NCBI RefSeq assembly: GCF_001632365.1
Contig: NW_024468516.1
Coordinates: 970,224 to 992,133, forward strand
From: Laetiporus sulphureus 93-53
Lineage: Eukaryota; Basidiomycota; Agaricomycetes; Polyporales; Laetiporaceae
Reading direction: 5' to 3'
Length of the DNA stretch: 21,910 nt
Shown here one piece after another: positions 1-8,935 of the stretch. The notes beneath the pieces are model-generated. The model worked only from the letters and a program-made list of their open reading frames with translations, searched no databases and was not told the origin of the DNA. Position numbers and translations under genes: made by a program. Numbering within the stretch: position 1 is the first letter of the stretch; each line of letters starts with the position of its first letter.

Positions 1-65
1 ATTTGTGCAGGTCACAAAAGCAGACTTGCCCTTAATTGGGTTAAGTGCTTTGGTGCTTTGTGACA
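1..65 (+). mobile_element. 3' end of an LTR-A long terminal repeat
   Basis: These bases are nearly identical to the last 65 bases of the complete LTR-A copy ending at 7795 and to the inverted copy starting at 4542. The repeat ends in TTTGTGACA, matching the LTR-A terminus. The following sequence belongs to a different element (gypsy-1 gag/pol), so this is the right edge of an LTR-A insertion in gypsy-1, either solo or the 3' LTR of a full element. If it inserted like its relatives, CTGAA at 66-70 is the right target-site duplication and should recur just left of the LTR, outside the window. Confidence 0.85.
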
Positions 66-338
66 CTGAAGCAGGGAAAGGGCAAGGTGACAAACGTGCA
101 GCAGGTGGAAGAAGAAAGTAGCGCGGGGTCATCAGCTCAAATTGTGGCACTGGAACAAGCAATTGCTGCACTTCACAGGATGAGCACAACGTCAACTACA
201 CCACCATCCAGTAAAGGCAAGGGCAAGGCGAAAAGCTCAGATGCGGCATCAACGGCATCAGCATCTACAGTCAAGGACACCGTGGCAAGAATCCTCTTGA
301 TGGACGATTTCTCAGAGGATTTTCTGTACGAAGTGTAG
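66..338 (+). pseudogene. gag: Gypsy-1 gag C-terminus / gag-pol linker fragment
   Basis: An open frame starts inside the LTR-A tip (ATG at 45) and runs to a stop at 336-338, but only the part after base 65 belongs to gypsy-1. It is low-complexity, rich in Ser, Thr, Ala and Lys, like the linker between the gag zinc knuckle and protease. No CCHC knuckle is visible; it would lie left of the LTR-A insertion. The protease continues in another frame (codons from about 332), and the two frames overlap without stops from 242 to 338. No good slippery heptamer is seen, so an indel is more likely than programmed frameshifting. Confidence 0.6.
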
Positions 339-760
339 GCGAGTCTGGCACTACACTTCAGGACAATTGTATTAGTACCGTGAAAGCGAATGTACCTAGC
401 GACTATTTATATATTGCATTCACGGGTTTTTCAAAACATTCGATTGAATTGCCGATAAAATTCGTATCACGGGAAGTCCAGACAACAGCATTATTGGATT
501 CTGAAGCATTCTCATGCTATATCGATCAGAGATTCGCTGAGAAGCACGGGTTTAAGTTGATACCCCTAAACCACAAAATAAGAATCCTCAACGCAGACGC
601 CAGCCCCAACAAGGGTGACACAATTACTCATCATGTAGTCACAAGCATCTTAATCGGGGAGCACCGATCAACTGAGAGTTTGCTCGTCACAAATCTCGGA
701 CGCATGTCAATGATCCTTGGCATGAAGTTCTTACAAGAACATAACCCCCGAGTTGACTGA
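332..760 (+). pseudogene. pol: Gypsy-1 retropepsin-like protease, active site damaged
   Basis: This is the protease part of the gypsy-1 polyprotein; in an active element it would process Gag-Pol. The catalytic loop ALLDS at 488-502 is followed by Glu (GAA, 503-505) where the family has Gly (D-[ST]-G), explained by one G-to-A change. The downstream sequence fits a retropepsin fold, with an ILGM segment like the conserved second hydrophobic-Gly motif near 713-724. The frame ends at TGA 758-760, where gypsy proteins usually have Trp (a TGG-to-TGA change), and continues in the same frame into the RT domain. Confidence 0.72.
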
Positions 761-1895
761 GAACATAGAGAGGTCACGTTCTCAAGATGCAGACACACGA
801 GGAAGCAACGAGTCAGAGTAAGGGAAGAAGAAGTCAACCTTCTATTGCAACCTCGACTTGAAGATGAAGCAATTCTTCCCGATGTACACCAGGATGACAG
901 GTGGGATCAGGAAGACAGCTTCATCAACTGGATAGACTTGCAAGACCAGGATCTTCGTAATATGGTGCACAACATCCTAGGCATAAGCAAGAAGGTAAAG
1001 GAGCATTTGGTAGAACAGCCGGCAGAAGAGACACAGGACAAAGAATATTGGTCCAAATTCGTCCCTCCAGAATTCCATCAATTGGGAGATGTGTTCTCGA
1101 AGAAGAGCTCGGAAAGAATGCCGACACGTAAGCCCTACGATCACGCAATTGATCTTGTCCCAGACGCGGCAACCCCGAGACTGGCAAAAGTCTACCCGAT
1201 GTCTTTACGAGAGAAGAATTCGCTCGATGAATGGATTGATGGTGAACTGGCCAAAGGCTATATTCAACTGTCCAAATCCCCTTATGCCGCCCCGATATTT
1301 TTTGTCAAGAAAAAGGATGGCTCTCTTAGACTTGTCCAAGACTACAGGGCATTAAACAGCATCACCAAGAAGAACAAGTTCCCACTCCCCCGAATCAATG
1401 ACCTTATTAACGGACTCTCAAGAGCTAGTATATTCACTACACTAGACCTGAGATGGGGGTACAACAATGTACGCCTTCGCAAGGGAGATGAGGAAAAAGC
1501 AGCGTTCATTACCCATCGAGGATTATTTGAACCCACTGTAATGTACTTCAGATTCTGTAATGCCCCTAGCACTTTCCAGGCCATGATGAACGATGTCTTA
1601 GGCGATCTCATCTGCACTGGAAAGGTGGCAGTCTACATAGATGACATCATCATCTTTATGGATAACCAGGAAGAACACAACCGTCTCACCAAAGAAGTCC
1701 GACAACGACTCAGAGATAATGACCTATTCGTGAAACCAGAAAAGTGTCACTTTGCAACCACTTTTGTCAAGTTTCTCAGACTCATAATCTCAAAAAGGTT
1801 GATACAGATGGACTCAGAGAAGGTCGACGGTGTGCTCAAATGGCCAGTGCCCACCAAGGTAAAGCAAGTACAAGCATTCCTTGGTCTGGCAAACA
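761..1895 (+). pseudogene. pol: Gypsy-1 reverse transcriptase, 3' end deleted
   Basis: RNA-dependent DNA polymerase of the Ty3/gypsy type. After a connecting region, the palm and fingers are recognisable: KKKDGSLR and DYRALN near 1309-1360, FTTLDL with the first catalytic Asp near 1435-1450, and an intact YIDD box at 1634-1645. The reading breaks right after the AFLGLAN motif (about 1872-1893). The expected thumb/connection and the first part of RNase H, including its first catalytic Asp, are missing, and the sequence resumes in another frame at GVVLEQ. The missing length, judged from the family, is roughly 85-90 codons. The element could not make a working polymerase/RNase H. Confidence 0.9.
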
Positions 1896-3269
1896 GGCGT
1901 GGTCCTTGAACAGTTGGGAGAAGATGAACTTTGGCATCCTGTCGCTTATTACTCCAAGTCGCTCAATGAACACGAGTGAAACTATGAGATTTACGACAAG
2001 AAAATGCTAGCTATCATTCGGGCACTAGAAGAATATAGGCAATACTTTGAAGGCCACCTGCACCCAGTTGAGATATGGTCGGATCACCTTAATCTTACCT
2101 ATTTCCGACAAGCTCAGACACTGACCAGACAACAAGCTCGATGGTCACTTTACCTTACACGATTCAACTTTATTCTCCGTCATCACCCCGGAAAGACGAT
2201 GATGCGTGCCGATCCTCTGTCCAGGAGGCCAGATCATGAGAAGGGGGTGAGCAATGACAATTCAGGGCAAACTTTGCTTCAGCCTGAATATTTTGCCATC
2301 CATGCGATCTCAGCCACTCATTCCTCCGAAGTTGACGATGCAAAACTTCTTGAAAGAGTGAAATTGGCACTACAAGATGATGAAATGACCAAAGGTTACC
2401 AGCACCTATTAAAAACTGGCAAGCGAGAGTTCGGAAAAGACCTTCAAGAGTGGAACTTTGAGCATGGATTGCTGCTCAGGAGAGGAAAGGTCTATGTTCC
2501 AAAAGACTCTACACCGCAGAATGAGCTGATCAAGCTGCATCATGATATCTCCATGGCCAGACACCCCGGACGATGGAAGACGCAAGAGCTGATTAGCAGG
2601 AATTACTGGTGGCCAGGGCTCACCATTGATGTAAAGAAGTACGTCCAAGGCTGTGTGACTTGTCAGAGAAACAAGACGAGCAAGCAGAAGCCTTACGGAC
2701 TGTTACAACCTAATGCAGTACCAGAAGGGCCTTGGGAAATGGTTACATGTGACCTGATTACGCAGTTACCACCAAGCTCAGACCACAGGGGAGAAAAGAA
2801 GACTGCCATCCTGGTGGTCGTCGACAGGTTCACCAAACATGCTCACTTCTATCCAGTAGATGACATGGTGACAGCATCTCAAGTAGCATCAATCTTCTAC
2901 AATGAAGTATTCAAACTCCACGGAATTCCCTGGCAGATCATCTCTGATCAAGGCACACAGTTCTCAGCCAAGCTATTTCAGGAATTCTGCCAGAAACTTC
3001 ACATCAAGTCTAAGATGTCTACAGCCTATCACCCTAAAATGGATGGACAGACTGAACGAGTCAATCAAATTCTGGAGCAGTATCTGCACATGTATTGCAA
3101 CTACCGACAAACTGATTGGGCCACACTACTGCCCACAGCGGAATTTGCATACAACAACCAAGCTTCAGAATCAACAGGCCTGTTCCCATTTTTCATTGAG
3201 CATGGTCGACACCCCTGCATGGCACCAGACGTACTGGAAGGGATACAACATCCATCCCTGGAACACTGA
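1896..3269 (+). pseudogene. pol: Gypsy-1 RNase H remainder and integrase (zinc domain plus DD35E core)
   Basis: The first part (1896 to about 2260) is the Ty3 RNase H: the NYEIYDK and SDHLNLTYF motifs are clear, with one TGA at 1977-1979. A linker leads to integrase. Its HHCC zinc domain has two His near 2536-2565 and a C-x2-C pair near 2653-2664. The catalytic core keeps Asp at 2751, Asp at 2946 and Glu at 3054; the last two are 35 residues apart, the classic DD35E spacing. Integrase inserts the cDNA into the host genome. The frame stops at TGA 3267-3269 and continues in the same frame, so this is one damaged codon rather than the true end. Confidence 0.9.
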
Positions 3270-4022
3270 TTCCATAACTGCGATCAAGCACAAGAACAAG
3301 CCCGTGCTGCTCTGTCGTTAGCAGCGAAAAGAATGAAGTGGTATTTCGATCTCAAAAAGCAGAATGTCCCTTTCAAAGTAGGAGACGAAGTGCTCATTCG
3401 AGAAAAAGATCTTCATGTAAAGGTCAAAAGCCAGAAGCTTGCGACTCAGAACTATGAACCTTTGAAGATCCTCGAAAAAATCGGAACCGTATCTTTCAAA
3501 CTGCAACTACCAGCGGACATGAAGCTGCATCTGGTGTTTCATGCTTCCAAGCTTATAATGTTCCATCAAGACTCTATCCCAGGACACGTACCTCCCCCTA
3601 ACCCTCCAGTTATCATAGATGGAGAAGAGGAATGGGACGTGGAGGACATCCTGGACTCTAGAGTCAGGTACAATAAGACCCAGTATCTCGTTAAGTGGTT
3701 AGACTATGACCACAGCGACAATACGTGGGAACCCCTGGAAAACCTTACAAATGTCAAAGACAAAGTAGAGGAATTCCATAAGACACACCCAGATGCTCCA
3801 AGAGCCAAGCCGCAAACACGCAAAGGACACAAAATTGCTCTAACCGACCACCCTGATGAATTCATGATCTTTTTCCGCACTCATCTGAATGCCCAAGCAC
3901 CCTACAAGGGATTTGCAGAAGTGGTGGGATGGGATGTCAAGTCCATACAAGACATAGACATTCCCCCACACTCCAGAATGCTTATTGGCACAGGACTTGC
4001 GTTAGACCCCTCCAAAGTGGAC
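3270..4022 (+). pseudogene. pol: Gypsy-1 integrase C-terminus, chromodomain and start of dUTPase
   Basis: The same frame as the integrase core continues with a helical stretch rich in Ala and Lys, then a GPY/F-like segment near 3450-3560 ending in LHLVFHAS. A well-preserved chromodomain follows at about 3621-3785: WDVEDIL, YLVKWLDYD and NTWEP supply the three aromatic positions that bind methyl-lysine in the family. In chromoviruses this directs integration to heterochromatin. From about 3840 the sequence turns into the N-terminal half of a dUTPase, with IPPHSRMLIGTGLAL near 3961-4005. A one-base shift near 4022-4023 moves the rest into the next frame. Confidence 0.85.
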
Positions 4023-4023
4023 A

Positions 4024-4284
4024 TACATTCGAGTGGCCCCCCGAAGTGGGCTAGCCCTCAAAGGAATTGATGTTGCAGCAGGGGTAATTGACCCAGACTA
4101 CACAGGGGAAATCAAGATGCTTCTCGTTAACATGACCAGCAAACCGTTCGAGGTCAGGACAGGCGATCGTGTCGCACAACTCATATGTGAATGCTACACT
4201 CCAGGAATCATTTCTGAAGCAGACAATTTACTCACCAAGCACACCATAGGAGGCGCCAAAGGCTTTGGCTCATTGGAACGATGA
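4024..4284 (+). pseudogene. Gypsy-1 dUTPase domain, C-terminal half
   Basis: Trimeric dUTPases hydrolyse dUTP to dUMP and limit uracil in newly made DNA. Motif 2 (APRSGLALK) starts at about 4036, motif 3 (GVIDPDYTGEI) at 4081, motif 4 (RVAQLI) at 4168-4185, and a partial motif 5 (GGAKGFGS) near 4249-4275; the Gly-rich tail is less conserved. Motif 3 carries the Asp and Tyr used in catalysis and uracil binding. The first half lies in the preceding frame (3840-4022), so a single indel near 4022 splits the domain. The stop is TGA at 4282-4284, just before the polypurine tract, so the dUTPase is the last domain of the polyprotein. Confidence 0.88.
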
Positions 4285-4289
4285 ACCTT

Positions 4290-4299
4290 GAGAAGGGGG
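4290..4299 (+). promoter_or_regulatory. Gypsy-1 polypurine tract
   Basis: GAGAAGGGGG sits directly before the TG that opens the 3' LTR and 5 bases after the last stop codon. Such tracts resist RNase H and prime plus-strand DNA synthesis. Position and composition are the only evidence. Confidence 0.75.
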
Positions 4300-4541
4300 T
4301 GATATCACAGTTTTTACCTGACAAGTCATTATAGGAACAAATGCTACTAGAAGCATATCATTTTTCATCATTTCTTGTCGCACAAGAATCACGTGACCTA
4401 ATGGGAGATAAGATAACACGGCATCTAGTCACATGACCTCGGATCTCTCTCGGCATTGTTACGTGACACCGATCTCCTCAGCATTGCATCATATGTCGCA
4501 ATTGCCATGACGCCATATTGCATGCTTAAGAGGAGCTCCGT

Positions 4542-5457
4542 TGTCACAAAGCACAAAGCACTTAACCCAATTAAGGGCAAGTCTGCTTGTGTGACCTGCA
4601 CAAATAAATTCACAACATAAAAGCCTGCCACAAGGGCTAGGCTGAGGATGGCGCACAGTGGCATACAACCAGCAATCAAGGCAAAGCTCCAATGCATGAC
4701 CTTGCACAAAAGGTGAAAGGGGGGAGCTGGCCTGCTGGCCGCATACAATAGTTGAATGAATCTAAGGTCTTCCCTTAGATCCTCATGTGCTTATATACAT
4801 GTAGTGGTGGACCCTGGGTACCCTAACTATGGTGTACTTTACTGGGGTCCTGTCCTGTCTACATGTGAACATATTGCCAAAACCAGTAATGGTTCTGGAC
4901 TTTGCTATAGCAACTATCTATAAAGGTCGTGGATACGCCAAGGTAATCCTACTTTACCCAATAAGATAATTGCCTGAAGGTGGTGCCACTATTTGAGTAG
5001 CTGAAGTGGTGCCACTTATTGAGTGGCCAATGGGGGTTCTGCCATAGCGCATATTCTAATGCTGGTGCTACTATTTGGCAGCCGTGTAGTTGGTGCTGCT
5101 ATTGAGCAGCGAATTGGGTGCTTGCTAGATTGATGGTCCAATGAGCACAGGTAAGTCTATTGTGGGCCAAAGAGTTCCATTCTGGGCAAGTGGCCTGGTG
5201 TCACATGACCAATGCCTGATAACTTCTGAATAGGGCAAGTGGCCAGTGTCATGTGACTGAGTGGCTGAATCATGGGCGCTTGGTGGTCATGTGGTAGACA
5301 CAGTCATATCTGCGATGTATGTGGTGGTATTGTGCTGTTTGTCTAAGTATCCACTTTGTGAGACCAATATGAAGGTTGGCATCTGAATAACCACTTGTGG
5401 TTGCCAAATGATGACTTTATTGGTGCAAAAAGAAAGGTGCCACTTAATACTGTGACA
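4542..5457 (-). mobile_element. Solo LTR-A, minus orientation, with TSD TCCGT
   Basis: A 916-bp repeat beginning (minus strand) TGTCACAG and ending TGTGACA is flanked by perfect 5-bp duplications TCCGT at 4537-4541 and 5458-5462. The 7-bp terminal inverted repeat with TG...CA ends and the 5-bp TSD fit an LTR. No internal region is present, so it is best read as a solo LTR left by LTR-LTR recombination. The TATA motif is at 4790-4801 (reverse strand). It matches 6801-7795 in inverted orientation but differs by indels: it lacks sequence matching about 7200-7400 of that copy and carries extra short repeats at 4982-5115. A short hydrophobic open frame crossing 4425-4748 on this strand is not considered coding. 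Confidence 0.92.
4982..5115 (-). repeat. Degenerate short repeats inside LTR-A
   Basis: Units starting with GGTGCYACT or GGTGCTGCT followed by a TTGAG/TTTGG block and a GYRGC tail begin at 4982, 5007, 5063 and 5091. The spacing is irregular (25, 56 and 28 bases). The plus-strand LTR-A copy has only one or two such units near 7095-7140, so copy number varies within the family. Confidence 0.5.
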
Positions 5458-5881
5458 TCCGTCTCCGCAGGTTATTATTAGGCAACCAATCAGGATAATT
5501 GGAACAAGTCATACGATTGTAGCACCATCCAGTAGAATAGCATGTGACTCGCTTATGTAGTACTGTACAGTAGCTAGACAATCATGTATATAAGGACCAG
5601 CGAGATGAGGAGGAGACCTCAGTCTTATTCTCCTTCGTCCACCACTACCATCACAGAGGGGTCTTACCAGACACTCTCAGTGTGCTATACATCTTTTTGC
5701 ATCCTCACTTGTGTGATAGCGCCTCTCGCCTTGCCAGTAAGTCTTACTCTGCGACTAGCGACTAGGCCTCATCAGTGGGCACGTCATACCGCCACAGCTC
5801 ATCGCTGTAGGCTCTTAGCCAGGAGGCCCTCAAGGGGACTCTATTTTGGTTGTCTATCTTTGTCATCGGCGTGCTGTGACA

Positions 5882-6715
5882 CCTTCCCTCCCGTCTACTC
5901 TTATGACTGATGCGTCGGACTTTGCCATTGCCGGTATTCACCCCCAGCCTGACGATAATGACCTTCTCCACCCAGTCGCATACTTCTCATGCAAGCTCTC
6001 ACCAGCTGAAATCAATTATGAAATCTATGATAAGGATTTACTGGCTATCGTTGATTCCTTCTGCGACATGCACGCCTGGCTGATTGGCACATCCACACTG
6101 GTCTCAGTCATCTCTGACCACAAGAATCTCGAGTACTTCATGTCCTTCCGGGTTCTCAACCATCACCAAGCTCGGTGGTCTATGTTCCTATCCGAATTCA
6201 ACTTCTGCCTTGACTATGCTCCTGGATCACATAACCCAGCTGATGCACCTTCCCGTCATCCTGACTTCGCACCTCAACCAGGGGATGACGTCCTTCTTCA
6301 ACAACAAAAGACGCTTCTCACGAACACACACACCAAACGTATTTACCTCATCAACATGCTCAGTGCTCCCACCGCTACTTCTGCCTTCTCAGTTGCGTCT
6401 CTAACCACACTCACTCTCGACAACTTGGAGCTTCTGGAGAGATTCAAGGATGCAACCCAGCATGACACAGAATGGCATGAAGCCAAGGCCTCTGGAGATG
6501 AGAACTTTGCCATTCAAGACAACCTCGTCTTTCACAAGGGTTGCTTGTATGTTCCGCCATCTCTGTGATCTGAGGTTCTGAATTCTCGACATGATGCACT
6601 GACCGCTGGACAACCTGGACGAGCGTGAACTCTCAGCCTCATCGAACGTGACTACTCCTGGCCTGGCATGCGCACCTTCGTCCGTCAGTATGTCGCGGCA
6701 TGCAACACTTGTGCT
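5882..6715 (+). pseudogene. pol: Gypsy-2 RNase H and integrase zinc domain, left fragment
   Basis: Coding resumes right after the gypsy-1 LTR with the first RNase H motif (TDASDF near 5903-5920), then NYEIYDKDLL, SDHKNL and HHQARWS, all typical of Ty3/gypsy RNase H. A linker leads to the integrase zinc domain, which ends at CNTC near 6701-6712. The second zinc-binding His appears as Gln in the AGQPGR segment. Two in-frame TGA codons (6566 and about 6626) sit where Arg is expected, so each fits CGA to TGA. The frame is cut at 6715 by the gag-only element; integrase continues at 9204. RT and everything upstream should lie left of the window, beyond gypsy-1. Confidence 0.88.
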
Positions 6716-7981
6716 TGTTGGAAGGAGAGTGCGTGCAGCACTCAGGTACGCTCTTGTCATAAGCGGGGAGAAGTGGCCGGTTGGACGGTCAGAGCGACGT
6801 TGTCACAGTATTAAGTGGCACCTTTCTTTTTGCATCATTAAAGTCCTCATTTGAGTGGTTATTCGGACGCCAACCTTCATATTGATCTCGCAATGTGGAT
6901 ACTTGGACAAACAGCACAATGCCGCCACATACATCACGGACATGACTGTGTCTACCACATGACCACCAAGGGCCCATGATTCAGCCACCCAGTCACATGA
7001 CACTGGCCACTTGCCCTATTCGGAAGTTGTCAGGCGTTGGTCACGTGACACCAGGCCACTTACCCAGAAAGGAACCCATTGGACCATCAAGCTAGCAAGC
7101 ACCCAATTCACCACTCAAGATAGTGGCACCACTTTGCTGCCTAAACCAATAGGCAGATACCACAACAGAGGATCCCCCTACCAACCGGCATACAGTATAG
7201 CCAGGTACAGGATAGGCTAGATCTTCTCACAACCCTATCCAGATGAAGACTGATCGTCACACTCATTGTTCTGAGTTTGAACAGATCCTCTCATCTGATG
7301 TTGCAACCGTTGTGATGTGCTCTGTTGGCCATCACCCATTGGCCCCTCAACAGTGGGCCCACTTACAGGCATTTATCTCATTGAATTAGATAGGATTACC
7401 TTGGCGTATCCACGGCCTTTATAGATAGTTGCCATAGCAAAGTCCAGAACCATTACTGGTTTTGGCAATATGTTCACATGTAGAAAGGACAGGACCCCAG
7501 TAGGTACACCTTAGTTAGAGTGACCAGGGTCCACCTCTACATGTATATAAGCCCATGAGGATCTAAGGGAAGACCTTAGATTCATTATCCTATTGTATAC
7601 GGCCTAAACAGCCAATTCACCCCTTTGTTGTGAGCATAAGGCTAAGGGCCCTTTGAGCCTCATTTCCAGACTGCATACCACTGCGCGCATCCTCAGCCTA
7701 GCCCTTGTGGCAGGCTTTTTATGTGGGATCATTTGTGCAGGTCACAAAAGCAGACTTGCCCTTAATTGGGTTAAGTGCTTTGGTGCTTTGTGACAGACGT
7801 GCCCTAGCAATGAGTGGTGTCATACGATAGAGTCCGACCATGGCATTAGTCAATAAATAACAGACCGAGAAGATGTACATACCTCAGTAGTTACTGCATC
7901 TAAACGACTCTAACGAGGTCCCTGTACAATGGACTCGTCTTTGCTGTGCTCTCGCTGTGCTTAGATTGGGAAACTCCGAGA
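6716..7981 (+). repeat. 5' LTR of the gag-only element, split by LTR-A
   Basis: The two parts are 6716-6800 and 7796-7981 (the latter starting with one TSD copy). They align along the whole length of the 3' LTR (8936-9203) with two 1-bp indels and about two dozen substitutions, of which I count one transversion. The end at 7981 is set by where identity with the 3' copy stops. Confidence 0.85.
6801..7795 (+). mobile_element. Solo LTR-A, plus orientation, with TSD GACGT
   Basis: A 995-bp repeat starting TGTCACAG and ending TGTGACA has perfect duplications GACGT at 6796-6800 and 7796-7800. The intact 3' LTR of the gag-only element shows a single GACGT at the matching position, which confirms the insertion. 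It has E-box sites TCACATGAC at 6993 and TCACGTGAC at 7041, and the TATA motif CATGTATATAAG at 7540-7551. There is no internal coding region, so it is a solo LTR. Short open frames here have no support as genes. Confidence 0.93.
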
Positions 7982-8060
7982 TAAACTACCCCCATACCTT
8001 ATTCTTTGGCCTCTGCTGCATCTGCTCGCATTCTTCCTGTGCAACTGGCATCAACCTGAC

Positions 8061-8907
8061 ATGTCCAAGACAACTGAAACCACAAAGTTCCCTCTCTTGG
8101 GTGAGGACAACTATGGCGAGTGGGCGATCTGGATGGAAGCGGAGCTGATCAGGAAGGAGCTGTGGGAGGTGATGATGATTGAAACATCGCCACCGACAGA
8201 TGCGACGGAGATGGAGGCAGCAGTGTGGCTGGAGGCAGAAAAGGCCAAGCGCTTGATGACCAAGATGGCGAAAGCATGGGTGGAAATGGTGCTGCGGGTA
8301 TTGGCAGGGCAGCTGGTGCACCTGGTGAGTCATGACCCTATGGAGTGCTGGGTGACTCTGGTGCAGGTGCACTGAGCATATGGGTTTGCGACCTGACTGG
8401 TGATGCAGCGATGCTTCTACAAGGTGGTGAAGGGCCCTGACGAGGTGATGTCGGCGTGGATCGAGCGGGTGAAGAAAATGGCCACAGATCTGGAATCCAC
8501 CGGGGTAAAAGTAGAAGAAGAGGACATGGTGTTGGGACTCACCATGGGCCTTGGAGAACACTATGACCAGCTCATAGTCACGCTCGACTCGATCCCACCC
8601 GAACAGCTTACTGTCGCAAATGTTACAGTGAGACTTCTGAATGAGAAGACCTGCCAGAAGAATATGGAGGATGACCGGGATGCGGTGGCCATGATGGCTA
8701 AGGCTGGGAAAGGGAAGTGGAAGGTGGCTGCAGGGGGGTGAGAAGCGTAAGTGCTTCAAGTGCAGAGGAATAGGGCACATACAGAAGGACTGCCCGACCA
8801 AGTCGGATGATGACAAGGACGACTTGGATGATGAGAAAGGGAAGCCGGATGACAAGGGTGCGAAGGCCAAGGTGGCATATACTGATGGCCACATTCGCCT
8901 ATTCTGA
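8061..8907 (+). pseudogene. gag: Copia-type Gag with CCHC zinc knuckle, gag-only element
   Basis: The start is ATG 8061, giving MSKTTETTKFPLLGEDNYGEW, close to the usual copia Gag N-terminus (a short Thr/Lys leader, then L-x-G-x-N-Y-x-x-W). Helical capsid-like sequence follows. Two in-frame TGA codons (8373 and about 8391) fall where Arg is likely, consistent with CGA to TGA. After 8738 the frame moves by one base at a run of six G (8733-8738), then reads KCFKC and on to a full C-x2-C-x4-H-x4-C knuckle at about 8752-8793, an acidic Asp/Lys tail, and TGA at 8905-8907. Gag packages RNA into virus-like particles; the knuckle binds RNA. This copy is broken. Confidence 0.85.
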
Positions 8908-8921
8908 CAGCTTGACGATGG

Positions 8922-8935
8922 CGATCGAGGGGGCG
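8922..8935 (+). promoter_or_regulatory. Polypurine tract of the gag-only element
   Basis: A purine-rich stretch with five or more G (GATCGAGGGGGCG region) lies directly before the TGTTGG start of the 3' LTR, the position expected for the plus-strand primer. Confidence 0.55.

Larger units (their letters stand above)
66..5881 (+). mobile_element. Gypsy-1: Ty3/gypsy chromovirus with dUTPase, 5'-truncated and interrupted
   Basis: Domain order on the plus strand is gag tail, aspartic protease, reverse transcriptase, RNase H, integrase with DD35E, a GPY/F-like region, chromodomain and dUTPase, followed by a polypurine tract (4290-4299) and a 3' LTR starting at 4300. PR-RT-RH-IN plus a chromodomain defines the chromovirus branch of Ty3/gypsy (Metaviridae). 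The element is dead: three in-frame TGA stops (758, 1977, 3267), frame changes near 330 and 4022, and an internal deletion at about 1895. Its 5' LTR and most of gag are not in the window. A solo LTR-A lies in its 3' LTR. The right end abuts RNase H coding of gypsy-2, so gypsy-1 inserted into gypsy-2; the exact end at 5881 is inferred. Confidence 0.88.
4300..5881 (+). mobile_element. Gypsy-1 3' LTR, split by a solo LTR-A
   Basis: The LTR begins TGATATCACAG after the polypurine tract and continues as 4300-4541 and 5463-5881, about 661 bases once the inserted LTR-A and one TSD copy are removed. The first half carries three E-box-like sites (TCACGTGAC 4389, TCACATGAC 4429, TTACGTGAC 4459). The second half has a TATA box in CATGTATATAAG at 5583-5594, followed by a pyrimidine-rich leader. 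The right end is placed at CTGTGACA (5874-5881) because it mirrors TCACAG at the start and because gypsy-2 RNase H coding resumes immediately after; this end is inferred. Confidence 0.7.

Noticed and set aside
242..338. Programmed -1 frameshift between gag and protease of gypsy-1
   Set aside because: The frames overlap but no slippery heptamer in phase was found, and the region shows general decay.
4425..4748. Minus-strand open frame of 107 codons, hydrophobic and apparently membrane-spanning
   Set aside because: It lies mostly inside the LTR-A copy and crosses its edge into the gypsy-1 LTR. The frame is not kept in the other LTR-A copy, so it is a chance frame.
4542..5457. Possible DNA transposon or MITE because of the 7-bp terminal inverted repeat
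   Set aside because: TG...CA ends, 5-bp duplications, a TATA box at LTR-like position and no longer inverted ends fit a solo LTR better; other copies would be needed to exclude it fully.
6648..7220. Short frames spanning the gag-only LTR, LTR-A and gypsy-2 junctions
   Set aside because: They cross proven insertion boundaries, so they cannot be ancestral genes, and no motif supports a new chimeric gene.
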